This document shows positions 18,401 to 26,746 of a stretch of 64,000 nt of DNA, in pieces. The position numbers and the translations under genes were made by a program. Below the pieces are notes generated by a model that searched no databases, had not been told where the DNA came from, and saw only the letters and a list, made by a program, of their open reading frames with translations. Position 1 is the first letter of the stretch. Each line of letters starts with the position of its first letter. Source of the stretch: OLB9 sp041392785. GTDB taxonomy: Bacteria; Bacteroidota; Bacteroidia; Chitinophagales; Saprospiraceae. The stretch covers positions 124,001-188,000 of the forward strand of contig JAWKLK010000001.1 in the NCBI GenBank assembly GCA_041392785.1. The letters are read 5' to 3'.

Positions 18401-19107
18401 GGTCTAGCATGCGCGATAGAGATATAAAATGCTTCTACTGTCTGACCGCTTAAGGTTCGCCCTGATGCATCGGTGACTGTCCCTGATATCATGACAGGAA
18501 TTTCTATCTGTCTTTTTTCTTTTACATTTTCTACTGCAAAAATTGCCGCCTTGCAATTTAAAGTATCGAAGACGGTTTCAATCAATAAGATATCTACACC
18601 ACCATCTAATAACCCTTCTATTTGAACTGTATATGAAGATACTAAGTCATCAAATGAAACAGCTCTAAACTCAGGTCGGTTTACATCTGGTGAGATAGAA
18701 GCAGTTCTATTGGTTGGGCCAATGGACCCTGCAACAAACTTCTTCTCATTCGGATGGCTATCCATAAAAGATTTGACTGCACTTTTGGCAAGGAGTGCTG
18801 ATGCATAATTCAATTCATAACAAATTTCTTCCAGCTTGTAATCAGCCTGAGATATTGGCGTACTTGAGAAGGTATTTGTTTCGATGATATCGGCTCCTGC
18901 TTCGAGATAAGCAAGGTGTATTGCTTTTATGACGTCGGGCTTTGTCAAAGACAACAAGTCATTATTCCCTTTTACATCATAGCCATGCGATCTAAATCTC
19001 TCACCTCGATAATCAGACTCTGTCAATTCATACCTCTGTATCATTGTGCCCATAGCACCGTCCAAGACTAAAATACGCTTTTCAGCTTCTTTAATTAAAT
19101 CGCTCAT
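15439..19107 (-). CDS. metH: Cobalamin-dependent methionine synthase
   Basis: A 1222-residue full-length MetH. Its order is the homocysteine-binding domain (GAMGTMIQ near residue 17, zinc-site GGCCGTTP), the pterin-binding domain (NIGERTNVAGSKKF), the B12 cap and Rossmann domain with the cobalt-ligand DVHDIGKN (His about 754), and the C-terminal AdoMet activation domain (RPAPGYPACPDHTQK). It transfers methyl from methyltetrahydrofolate to homocysteine through cobalamin. No cobalamin riboswitch is seen. A TACCTTTG box ends only 11 bases from the start codon. Confidence 0.98.
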   Translation of the reverse strand: MSDLIKEAEKRILVLDGAMGTMIQRYELTESDYRGERFRSHGYDVKGNNDLLSLTKPDVIKAIHLAYLEAGADIIETNTFSSTPISQADYKLEEICYELNYASALLAKSAVKSFMDSHPNEKKFVAGSIGPTNRTASISPDVNRPEFRAVSFDDLVSSYTVQIEGLLDGGVDILLIETVFDTLNCKAAIFAVENVKEKRQIEIPVMISGTVTDASGRTLSGQTVEAFYISIAHARPFSIGLNCALGPRELRPYLESLSNISDCRISVYPNAGLPNAFGGYDLTAEQMKEYMLEFSQGGFTNIIGGCCGTTPDHIRSMAEAVKGISPRRLPTHSPISMYAGLEPLIVREDLNFINIGERTNVAGSKKFEKCIIDGKYSEALEIARQQVENGAQMIDVNMDEAMLDSIEAMTHFLHLIMSEPDIARVPIMIDSSNFAVIEAGLKCVQGKCVVNSISLKEGEDTFIRQAKQLRKFGAAAVVMAFDEQGQADTHERKVEVCVRAYKILVEKVRMDPTDIIFDPNIFAVGTGIKEHDPYALNYITATKEIKRRCPGVKISGGVSNVSFAFRGNDKIREAMHSVFLYHAIQAGMDMGIVNAGMIDVYEEVEKKLLELTEDVILNRKDGATETLIQYASQLGKEGKVLVQDLAWRDASVEERLKHALIKGITEYIDEDTEGARQKYPAALQVIEGPLMDGMNVVGDLFGAGKMFLPQVVKSARVMKKSVAYLTPFIDAEKSKDGISSKGKILLATVKGDVHDIGKNIVGVVLACNNFDIVDLGVMVPADKIIETAINEKVDIIGVSGLITPSLDEMVHIAKEMNRRGCQLPLLIGGATTSKTHTAVKIDPHYHGPVIHVLDASRSVGIVSQLLSMDSIERQLYIDKTKAEYSNIRKQREAARSEKDYISIADARINALPIDWQNYTPPTPNQLGLKVWNDVKIDDLIPYIDWTPFFSSWQLKGKYPDILTDPAVGDQAKDVFDHAQTMLVEFIKKDYQLLRGITGIFQCNAIGDDIKLTESSITNKCDTLYFLRQQRQKAKGIPNHCLSDFIAPMETGKDDFIGAFAVTAGMDLDKIIAEYEAKHDIFNSMMAKALADRLAEAFAEYLHLRIRTDVWGYAKHEALSNDDLIHEKYQGIRPAPGYPACPDHTQKLAIWRLLDVEKNTGMTLTESLAMYPASSVSGWYFSHPQATYFGLGNILKDQVEDYAKRRKMDVSEIERWLAPILNY

Positions 19108-19118
19108 ATATAATACCG

Positions 19119-19126
19119 CAAAGGTA
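19119..19126 (-). promoter_or_regulatory. Candidate metH promoter -7 box
   Basis: The minus strand reads TACCTTTGCGG, with the box ending 11 bases before the metH ATG. The mRNA would have an extremely short leader, leaving little room for a riboswitch or a Shine-Dalgarno sequence. Confidence 0.55.
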
Positions 19127-19206
19127 GATAAAAAAATAGATTCTTCTCTAAGTTCACATTATCAAATATTTCGTTTGTAAACAATTGAATTCTCAATCAG
19201 ATTTTA

Positions 19207-19214
19207 TTACTTTT
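19207..19214 (+). promoter_or_regulatory. Candidate promoter of the CPBP protease gene
   Basis: TACTTTTG matches TAnnTTTG, with a TTG (in CAATTG) about 20 bases upstream as a -33 element. The box overlaps an in-frame TTG at 19213, which argues that translation starts at the ATG at 19231 instead. Confidence 0.5.
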
Positions 19215-19230
19215 GTATAAAATTGTAAAA

Positions 19231-20181
19231 ATGTACTTAGAAGCGGGTAAACGTGGTCTTAATGATGCTTGGAGATATATCCTAGGGATAATAATTGTAT
19301 TTGGAGGTTATTTTATTGGCCAAATTCCACTCATCATTGTTCCTTTAATTAAAATGCAGAAGGATAAGAACTTAGGGACTGAAGCTTTAAAAGAATTTGA
19401 GAAAACGATGGATTTTACCATCTTTGGGATTGATAAAAATGTCGGATTTATTCTCCTTATTTTGATGTTTGTTTTTGCATTGATTGCTCTGTATATTGTA
19501 GTCACAAAAATGCATAATAAAGTTTTCAAAGACTTGATAGCACCAAATAGAAATGTCAATTATCATAAGGTAGCTTTTGGTTTTATACTTTGGCTGATAT
19601 TATCTGTTGGTGCAGAGTTAGTTTTTTATTTTTTACATCCTGAAACCTATACTTTTTCATTTAACTTCTCAAGTTTCATCCCACTATTTCTGATTTCATT
19701 TTTTATTTTACCTATCCAAACTTCTTTTGAAGAATTCTTTTTTAGAGGTTATATTATGCAGGGATTGAGCAATTCTACTACATGGAGGTGGCTACCGATC
19801 GTTCTGTCATCACTAGCCTTTGGTCTCATGCATAGTCTCAATCCCGAAGTGGCGAAATTTGGTTTTTTAACTATGCAAATTTACTATGTAATGGCAGGAA
19901 TTTTTTTGGCTGTAGTCACTGTTTTGGATGAAGGGTTAGAATTAGCATTGGGCATACATGCTGCGACGAACATCACAGGTGCCTTACTATTTACGTATGA
20001 TGGAAGTGTGTTGCAAACAGATACCTTATTCAAAACTTCTGAAATAAATCCAGGTTTAATGACGCTTTCCCTAATGATTGCAATTGTAGTGTTTTATTCT
20101 ATTGCAAGTAAAAAATATCAATGGAAAAAAATCAACTACCTTTTTGGAAAAATGAACACATCTGATGAAAATCAAGTTTAG
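19231..20181 (+). CDS. CPBP-family intramembrane glutamic protease
   Basis: A 316-residue multi-pass membrane protein (about eight hydrophobic helices) with the three CPBP/Rce1 motifs: EEFFFRG (Glu167-Glu168), FGLMH and HAATN. These Glu and His residues form the intramembrane active site. Substrates of bacterial members are mostly unknown; some process membrane peptides or bacteriocins. I chose the ATG at 19231 because the upstream TTG at 19213 lies in the presumed promoter. It is divergent from metH. Confidence 0.92.
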   Translation: MYLEAGKRGLNDAWRYILGIIIVFGGYFIGQIPLIIVPLIKMQKDKNLGTEALKEFEKTMDFTIFGIDKNVGFILLILMFVFALIALYIVVTKMHNKVFKDLIAPNRNVNYHKVAFGFILWLILSVGAELVFYFLHPETYTFSFNFSSFIPLFLISFFILPIQTSFEEFFFRGYIMQGLSNSTTWRWLPIVLSSLAFGLMHSLNPEVAKFGFLTMQIYYVMAGIFLAVVTVLDEGLELALGIHAATNITGALLFTYDGSVLQTDTLFKTSEINPGLMTLSLMIAIVVFYSIASKKYQWKKINYLFGKMNTSDENQV

Positions 20182-20210
20182 TTTTTCCTTATTCATTCAA
20201 AAATATCCTT

Positions 20211-22064
20211 ATGTTTAAAACAATCTTTTGTTTTGGAATTTTTCAACTTTTAACAATAAGTCTTGTAGGACAACAATGCTATTGGCAGCAACATGTAGAT
20301 TACAAAATGTCAGTAGAATTAGATATTTTTTCGAATACTTATTCTGGTCATCAGATTTTAACTTACAAAAACAATAGTCCTGATACTTTGGTGAAAGTAT
20401 TTTACCATCTGTATTTCAATGCTTTCAAACCTGGAAGTGATATGGATACTAGATCAAGAAATCTTCCGGACCCTGATCCCAGAGTAAAAGATAGAATCCT
20501 CAAACTACCAAAGTCAGATCAAGGATATATGGATATCAAAACTTTGACTTTGGATGGAAAAGAACAGCAATTTGAGATAGAAGAAACCATACTGGAAGTT
20601 ACACTTACAAAACCAATTTTACCCAATTCAGAGGTGGTTCTGGAGATGGATTTTGAAGGACAAGTACCAATAATGGTACGTAGAGCAGGTAGGTTCAATA
20701 AAGAAGATATTGAGTATAGTATGGCCCAATGGTATCCAAAACTCTGCAATTATGATACCCAAGGATGGCATGCAAATCCGTATATTGGCCGCGAATTCTA
20801 TGGGATCTGGGGAGATTTTGAAGTAAAAATTACATTACCAAGTAAATATACCGTAGCAGCTACCGGGATACTGCAAAATCGTGAGTCTCTTGAAAAACCA
20901 AAGAAGAATGATTCTCAATCAATTCATCAAAAGAAAACCTGGCATTTTGTTGCAAAAAATGTTCATGATTTTGTGTGGGCAGCTGATCCAGAATATGTAC
21001 AAATTTCAAAAACTGCATACGATGGTACAATCTTGAGATTTTATTATCAACCTGGAGAAAAAACAGACGAAAACTGGAAAATGTTGCCCGATATTATGGA
21101 TGAAGCATTGAAATTCATGAATCTAAATTATGGCCAATATGCTTATCCAGAGTATGCATTCATTCAGGGTGGAGATGGCGGTATGGAGTATGCCATGGCC
21201 ACGCTTATAACAGGCGAAAGAAATTTTGTGTCCTTAGTGGGAGTTTCTGTTCATGAAATGGTACACAGCTGGTTTCAGATGATGCTCGCCACAAATGAAT
21301 CGTTATACCATTGGATGGATGAAGGATTCACATCGTATGCTGAATCAGAAGTGATGAATCATCTACGCAAACTAAAGAAAATTCCTGGAGATTATGAAGA
21401 AAATCCGCATCTACAATCAATACTAGGATATGAGAATTTTGCTCGAAGTGGAAGTGAAGAATCCCTTATAACACATGCAGATCATTTCAATACCAATACT
21501 GCATATTCTGTGGCAGCTTATGTCAAAGGTGAAGTGCTACTAGAAGAATTGAAATACATTATAGGTGAAAAAGCTTTCAATGCAGGTTTGAAACAATATT
21601 TTTCTACTTGGAAATTCAAGCATCCAACCACCAATGATTTCTTTAGAGTAATGGAAAAGAGCAGTGGGCTAGAATTAGATTGGTTTAAGGAATATTTTGT
21701 CAACAGTACTCATACGATAGATTATGGAGTGGAAAAAATGGAAGACTTTTCAATTATTCTAAAAAGGAAAGGCAGAATACCTATGCCACTGGATATCACG
21801 GTGATAGATAAAGATAATAAAGAATACCGTTACCATATTCCTATTGATTTGATGAGAGGAGTAAAAGCAGGGGATGGCTTTTTTAACAATTTTACAGTGA
21901 GTCATGATTGGCATTGGGTTTATCCTACATATAGACTGAAGATAGATGTGCATGAAAGCAAAGTTAAAAAGGTTTATATAGACTATTCAAATAGACTTGC
22001 AGATGTAGATAGATCGGACAACATTTTTCCCTATTATAAACCCGATACGAACTCCATAAAATAG
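20211..22064 (+). CDS. M1-family metallopeptidase (aminopeptidase N-like)
   Basis: A 617-residue secreted or periplasmic zinc peptidase with a signal peptide (residues 1-20, ending near LVGQQ). The exopeptidase motif appears as GGMEYA, followed by the zinc site HEMVH at residues 348-352 and the third ligand Glu371 in WMDEG, with the HExxH-18-E spacing typical of M1. The N-terminal beta-rich domain is normal. It lacks the long C-terminal helical domain of PepN, as is usual for many Bacteroidota M1 enzymes. It starts 29 bases after the CPBP gene. Confidence 0.94.
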   Translation: MFKTIFCFGIFQLLTISLVGQQCYWQQHVDYKMSVELDIFSNTYSGHQILTYKNNSPDTLVKVFYHLYFNAFKPGSDMDTRSRNLPDPDPRVKDRILKLPKSDQGYMDIKTLTLDGKEQQFEIEETILEVTLTKPILPNSEVVLEMDFEGQVPIMVRRAGRFNKEDIEYSMAQWYPKLCNYDTQGWHANPYIGREFYGIWGDFEVKITLPSKYTVAATGILQNRESLEKPKKNDSQSIHQKKTWHFVAKNVHDFVWAADPEYVQISKTAYDGTILRFYYQPGEKTDENWKMLPDIMDEALKFMNLNYGQYAYPEYAFIQGGDGGMEYAMATLITGERNFVSLVGVSVHEMVHSWFQMMLATNESLYHWMDEGFTSYAESEVMNHLRKLKKIPGDYEENPHLQSILGYENFARSGSEESLITHADHFNTNTAYSVAAYVKGEVLLEELKYIIGEKAFNAGLKQYFSTWKFKHPTTNDFFRVMEKSSGLELDWFKEYFVNSTHTIDYGVEKMEDFSIILKRKGRIPMPLDITVIDKDNKEYRYHIPIDLMRGVKAGDGFFNNFTVSHDWHWVYPTYRLKIDVHESKVKKVYIDYSNRLADVDRSDNIFPYYKPDTNSIK

Positions 22065-22157
22065 AATAATCTAAACCTATTAGACATTTTTGTAATATTT
22101 ATTTTATTAATAATGAAATAAGAATTACTTTCGCATTTGATTTAGTTTAAAAAATAG

Positions 22158-25100
22158 ATGCGCCGCACCATTGCCTATTTATCACTTATAGTAGGAATAA
22201 TCACTGTAGTATTGAACCTGACTTCGATTCATTTTGGTCAGAAACAGTGTGAAAAAATGCTGCAAACTGATCTAACAGCTGCTGAAAGCCTTCTCAATAA
22301 ATTTGTAAAAGGTGATACATACACCGAACTTGATCCATTGGATAATTCCTATTTTTATATAGAAGCTTTTGATCATGATAGTTTGGTATATTGGAATACA
22401 CCACCAAACACACGTGATGAGGTAGAACATCTTCGAGCATTACAACAGTCTCAAAGATCGGCAAATATTCATTTAAATTTTGGTACAACTATTCATACGT
22501 TATTTCATTGTTTTAATGTGTCCAAGGCAAGTGATTCAAGTAACCATGCATTTTCATTAACAGGTAAAAAATATCACTTTCATACGACAAATACAAAATT
22601 ATTGGCTTGGATCAGTACATTTGGATGGATCTCATTTCTAGTATTTCTTACACTCATTTTCGTTAGTCCAGCGTACGACAACTTTAATAAAATTGGCTTA
22701 AAAAAATTTATTTTTATTGCTATCCTACCCCTTTTAATTTTATTATTTTTGGGACATATCACACCTTTCTACAAACTGTTTGAAGGTTTTTTTGGATATG
22801 AAATATTCAACTCTGAAATAGTCTCAAAATTTTCATTGGCAGACTTTTTCCTTCTTTTATATATTGGTATCTTAGTACTATTGGCTATTCAAAAAGAACC
22901 AACTGTGCTGTCAATTTTTGAAAATAGCAAGTATATCAAATCAGTACAAATACTTGTAGGACTTTTGATAGGTGTTGGTTTCGGAAAAATAGACAGTATA
23001 ATTCGAGGTTTTGTGGTAAATTCTGACACTAATCTTGAAATTGAATACATGCTGCAGTTTGATTTTCTAAGTTTGATCATTGTGGTATTGATTTTGACAA
23101 CAATTTTTCTATTTTTTATTATCACCCATTATCTAATTTCACGCAATGAAACCACAGATTATAAAAGTATAAGTTTGGGTTGGACTATTGGAATCAGTAT
23201 TGCTTATATTTTTGAATTGGTTGGCATTCCATTCCTTTTTTATATAGGCATTGTGATTGCATATACATTGATACTGGATGCATACGTGGATAAGGGCAAA
23301 CCAAACATCACTTTTTTACTTTGGTGGATAATACTTTTCTCGGTTTTTGGCTCCATTACAATGTATTATTATGGAATACGTAAAGATGTTGAGGGCAGAG
23401 AAAAGTTTGTGAAACAATTGTATCGGCATTCAGATCAAAACATTGTAAAAAATATCGAACAATATAATCAGCATCTTATCCAAACAGCATCCTTTGAAAA
23501 AATAAGTTCAATTCAATATCCCGCTAAATTGGATGCAGATGATTTAAAGTCTTTTTTACAAGATACTACACTGAAGACATTGTTTGATACCTTTAATTTC
23601 AACATCGAAATTTTCGATTTCAAAGCAAAGACGATGCTCTCGAATCATTTTTCCAATTTTGAATCAATCCAAAATCTTTACAACACTTCTTACTCAGTCG
23701 GTAAAGGTGTGAAATTCCAACCATTCAGCCAATCATATATTCTCAAATATGATATCGCAAATAGCAATAGTTTAAGTCATTTTTACACGTTATTTATTAT
23801 ATTTAAAGGTAAAAACCACCAAGAAAAGATTGAAAACAGTAATAAATATAGTTTTGTCATCATGAATAAAGATGGCATTATCAAGAGAAATGACGTTTCT
23901 GGTATCATTCCATCGGTTTCATTATTGATGGACGTGGATAGTACAATGGTTAAGCAAAATTTTTCCTTTGTGGTATTCAAGCCAAATGATGAATACAAAA
24001 TCATTGCATATAGAAAAATATCGACTCTTCTAAAGCCCATCTCGCTTTTCAGCTTTATCTTTTCCATCTTCGGAGTAATGATACTATTTATTACTATACT
24101 AAATACAAAGTACACCTTCCTTCCTAGTACATATGCATTGCGTTTTGGCAATAGATCATCCCTGAAGACCAAGATTCAACTTTCTATTATTGGGCTTATC
24201 CTGCTCGGGTTTTTGATAATTGGTGTGATCACTGGTTATTACTTCAAAAATCTAATGGAAGTAAACCAAAATCAAAATAATGGACAGACAGCTACAAATA
24301 TCATTTCCAATATTCAATCAGATATCAACCAACTATCAGAGGATGCTGATATACAGAAATTTATCTCATTGAAAGTCTCGGAATATAGCCAAATCCATAA
24401 CAAACCTTTGACAGTCTACAATACAGATGGTGCATTAGTGGGTTATTCATCTGAAGAAAATATTCCGGTCAGATTGTCTTGGGACAAGTGTGCAAATCCA
24501 TCTATGCATTCCTTCAGATTCCATAATTTAGATGTATACCCTATATCTTATGACAGTACAATGCCGGAATCATACATCGGTATAGTAAAAACTGCCAATA
24601 CAGGTGCAATGATCAATATCTTAGATTTTATGAGTACGATATTGAATGCATACATATTTTTATTTTTAATAGCGGGCGCATTAGCCATCACTATTACTAA
24701 TAGTATAACCCAACCATTAAGTATACTGACAGAAAAATTAAAAGGATTTAAACTGGGTAAAAAGAATGAACAATTAGAATGGAATTCTAATGACGAGATA
24801 GGCATTTTGATTAAAAATTATAATAACCTGACCGATCAACTTGAAAAAAGTGCAACAATATTGGCCAAAACTGAAAGAGATATGGCATGGCGTGAAATGG
24901 CAAAGCAAGTGGCACATGAGATCAAAAATCCCCTCACGCCCATGAAACTCAGTATTCAATATTTAGAAAAATCTAGCCAATCGAATCCCGAGCGCGCATC
25001 CCAACTGATCCCACGCATATCCAATACCCTCATCGAACAAATAGACAATCTCACCCAAATAGCGAATGAATTTTCAAATTTTGCTACAATGCCGACAGCA

Positions 25101-25589
25101 AATAATGAAAAAGTAGCTCTCAATGACATCGTAGAAGCAGTTCATGATCTATTCAGAAAACGGGAAGATATGGATATCAATATGATAGAACCAATAGATG
25201 AGCTTTATGCCTTTGCAGATAAGAATCACCTAGTGCGCATACTAAATAATCTCTTGAAAAATGCAATTCAGGCAATTCCAGAAAATAGGCGTGGTAAAAT
25301 AGAAATAGAGCTCACCAGAGAACACAACAATGCTGTCATCAGAATATCTGATAACGGGACGGGAATTCCAGATCATATGAAAGAAAAAGTCTTCACACCC
25401 AATTTCACCACCAAAAGTTCAGGTACGGGACTTGGCTTAGCGATTTGTGCTAATATGATAGAATCCTTCAATGGGAAAATTTATTTTGAAACTACATTAA
25501 ATAAAGGAACCGATTTTTACATTTCTATTCCTTTGATGAGAAGTGAAGAAAATTATGAAGGCAGTGAACAGCGCATATCCTTAGATTAA
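22158..25589 (+). CDS. NtrY-like membrane sensor histidine kinase
   Basis: A 1143-residue sensor. The first helix is at the N-terminus, a cluster of about eight membrane helices spans residues 150-420, and an extracytoplasmic region lies at 420-610. Two further helices flank a second sensor segment, followed by a HAMP-like linker (ITQPLSILTEKLKGF). The kinase core has the phospho-acceptor His920 in AKQVAHEIKNPLTPMK, an N box, DNGTGIP and GTGLGLAI. This His-box is typical of NtrY/PorY-like kinases. No response regulator is adjacent; a glycosyltransferase gene starts one base after its stop codon. Ligand unknown. Confidence 0.92.
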   Translation: MRRTIAYLSLIVGIITVVLNLTSIHFGQKQCEKMLQTDLTAAESLLNKFVKGDTYTELDPLDNSYFYIEAFDHDSLVYWNTPPNTRDEVEHLRALQQSQRSANIHLNFGTTIHTLFHCFNVSKASDSSNHAFSLTGKKYHFHTTNTKLLAWISTFGWISFLVFLTLIFVSPAYDNFNKIGLKKFIFIAILPLLILLFLGHITPFYKLFEGFFGYEIFNSEIVSKFSLADFFLLLYIGILVLLAIQKEPTVLSIFENSKYIKSVQILVGLLIGVGFGKIDSIIRGFVVNSDTNLEIEYMLQFDFLSLIIVVLILTTIFLFFIITHYLISRNETTDYKSISLGWTIGISIAYIFELVGIPFLFYIGIVIAYTLILDAYVDKGKPNITFLLWWIILFSVFGSITMYYYGIRKDVEGREKFVKQLYRHSDQNIVKNIEQYNQHLIQTASFEKISSIQYPAKLDADDLKSFLQDTTLKTLFDTFNFNIEIFDFKAKTMLSNHFSNFESIQNLYNTSYSVGKGVKFQPFSQSYILKYDIANSNSLSHFYTLFIIFKGKNHQEKIENSNKYSFVIMNKDGIIKRNDVSGIIPSVSLLMDVDSTMVKQNFSFVVFKPNDEYKIIAYRKISTLLKPISLFSFIFSIFGVMILFITILNTKYTFLPSTYALRFGNRSSLKTKIQLSIIGLILLGFLIIGVITGYYFKNLMEVNQNQNNGQTATNIISNIQSDINQLSEDADIQKFISLKVSEYSQIHNKPLTVYNTDGALVGYSSEENIPVRLSWDKCANPSMHSFRFHNLDVYPISYDSTMPESYIGIVKTANTGAMINILDFMSTILNAYIFLFLIAGALAITITNSITQPLSILTEKLKGFKLGKKNEQLEWNSNDEIGILIKNYNNLTDQLEKSATILAKTERDMAWREMAKQVAHEIKNPLTPMKLSIQYLEKSSQSNPERASQLIPRISNTLIEQIDNLTQIANEFSNFATMPTANNEKVALNDIVEAVHDLFRKREDMDINMIEPIDELYAFADKNHLVRILNNLLKNAIQAIPENRRGKIEIELTREHNNAVIRISDNGTGIPDHMKEKVFTPNFTTKSSGTGLGLAICANMIESFNGKIYFETTLNKGTDFYISIPLMRSEENYEGSEQRISLD

Positions 25590-25590
25590 A

Positions 25591-26697
25591 ATGGATACCT
25601 TTACGCAGATTTTGCTATATTCATTGTTTTTGGCCTGTGGCTTTCAAATTGGTTTCTGGATTTGGTTTTATTTTGGTTTTAGAAAAATCGGTAATGAATC
25701 TCCTCTAAATAAAGAAAATTTACCTCCAGTTTCGGTCATAGTGGTGTATAAAAACAATAAAAACACCATATATAATACTATACAAAGTCTTATAAATCAG
25801 CAATATCCTACTTTTGAAGTGATAGCAATGCATGATTTTAGTAATGATGGGAGTGAATTGATTGCCCAAAAGATACTTCACCCTAAGTTGAGACATTTGA
25901 ATGCATCACTTGATGTACAAGGTAAAAAATTTGCATTGTCAGAGGCCATATCCCTTACTAAATATGATGAACTATTGCTTACGGATGGCGATTGTATTCC
26001 TTCATCTGAGAATTGGATTTTGTATATGTCTATGGCATTACAATCTGATGTCAATAAGGAGATTGTCTTAGGCTATAGTCCTATGCGGTATAGTCAAGGT
26101 AATGTAAACACATTCAGCAGGTATGAAACCGTGGTTACGGCTATGCAGTATTTTACATATGCAGTACAAGGATGGCCATATATGGGTGTGGGAAGAAATC
26201 TGATGTACACAAAACAACTTTTTGAAGCCAACAATGGATTCCAATTCGGCGCATACCTACCGGGAGGTGATGATGATTTATTCATCCAAAATGCTGCTAA
26301 TGATAGAAATGTAGCTATATGCATCGACCCTAAAGCACATGTAGAGACTTTTGCTCCTAGTAGATGGCTGCAGTTTTTCAAACAGAAGCAACGTCACATC
26401 AGTACATCATCTCTCTACCAATGGAAACATAAATTATTGCTTGGATTATTTGGTGTCACCCAAATTTGGTGGGTATTATCAGCAATTTTACTTCTATTAT
26501 ACAAACCATTTATTTGGCCTTATGTCCTAATAATGGTATGCCTAAAATGGTCGTTGCAATACATCATATCAAAATCTATCTTTCCTAAACTTCAAGCCAC
26601 AACACTCTCGTCAAGACTACCGCTACTAGATTTGGGCATGAGTGTGTATCTTTGCATCATGGCTATAGTGTTGCCATTTTATAAACGAAAGTGGTAA
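25591..26697 (+). CDS. Family 2 glycosyltransferase, membrane-anchored
   Basis: A 368-residue GT2-type enzyme with an N-terminal membrane helix (residues 8-30), a GT-A fold (PPVSVIVVYKNNKNTI), a TDGDCIPSS nucleotide-binding motif (Asp132/Asp134) and a GGDDDLFIQ acceptor-site motif. Several C-terminal helices follow (LLGLFGVTQIWWVLSAILLLLY and later). It probably transfers a sugar at the inner membrane; donor and acceptor are unknown. It is likely cotranscribed with the upstream histidine kinase. Confidence 0.9.
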   Translation: MDTFTQILLYSLFLACGFQIGFWIWFYFGFRKIGNESPLNKENLPPVSVIVVYKNNKNTIYNTIQSLINQQYPTFEVIAMHDFSNDGSELIAQKILHPKLRHLNASLDVQGKKFALSEAISLTKYDELLLTDGDCIPSSENWILYMSMALQSDVNKEIVLGYSPMRYSQGNVNTFSRYETVVTAMQYFTYAVQGWPYMGVGRNLMYTKQLFEANNGFQFGAYLPGGDDDLFIQNAANDRNVAICIDPKAHVETFAPSRWLQFFKQKQRHISTSSLYQWKHKLLLGLFGVTQIWWVLSAILLLLYKPFIWPYVLIMVCLKWSLQYIISKSIFPKLQATTLSSRLPLLDLGMSVYLCIMAIVLPFYKRKW

Positions 26698-26746
26698 AGA
26701 TATATTAAGAAAACAAACATGTCTTTACCAAATGAGACAGTGAATT

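Noticed and set aside
15439..19210. Cobalamin or SAM riboswitch upstream of metH
   Set aside because: Only about 100 bases separate metH from the divergent gene, the promoter box lies 11 bases from the ATG, and no B12-box or SAM-type conserved core was seen.
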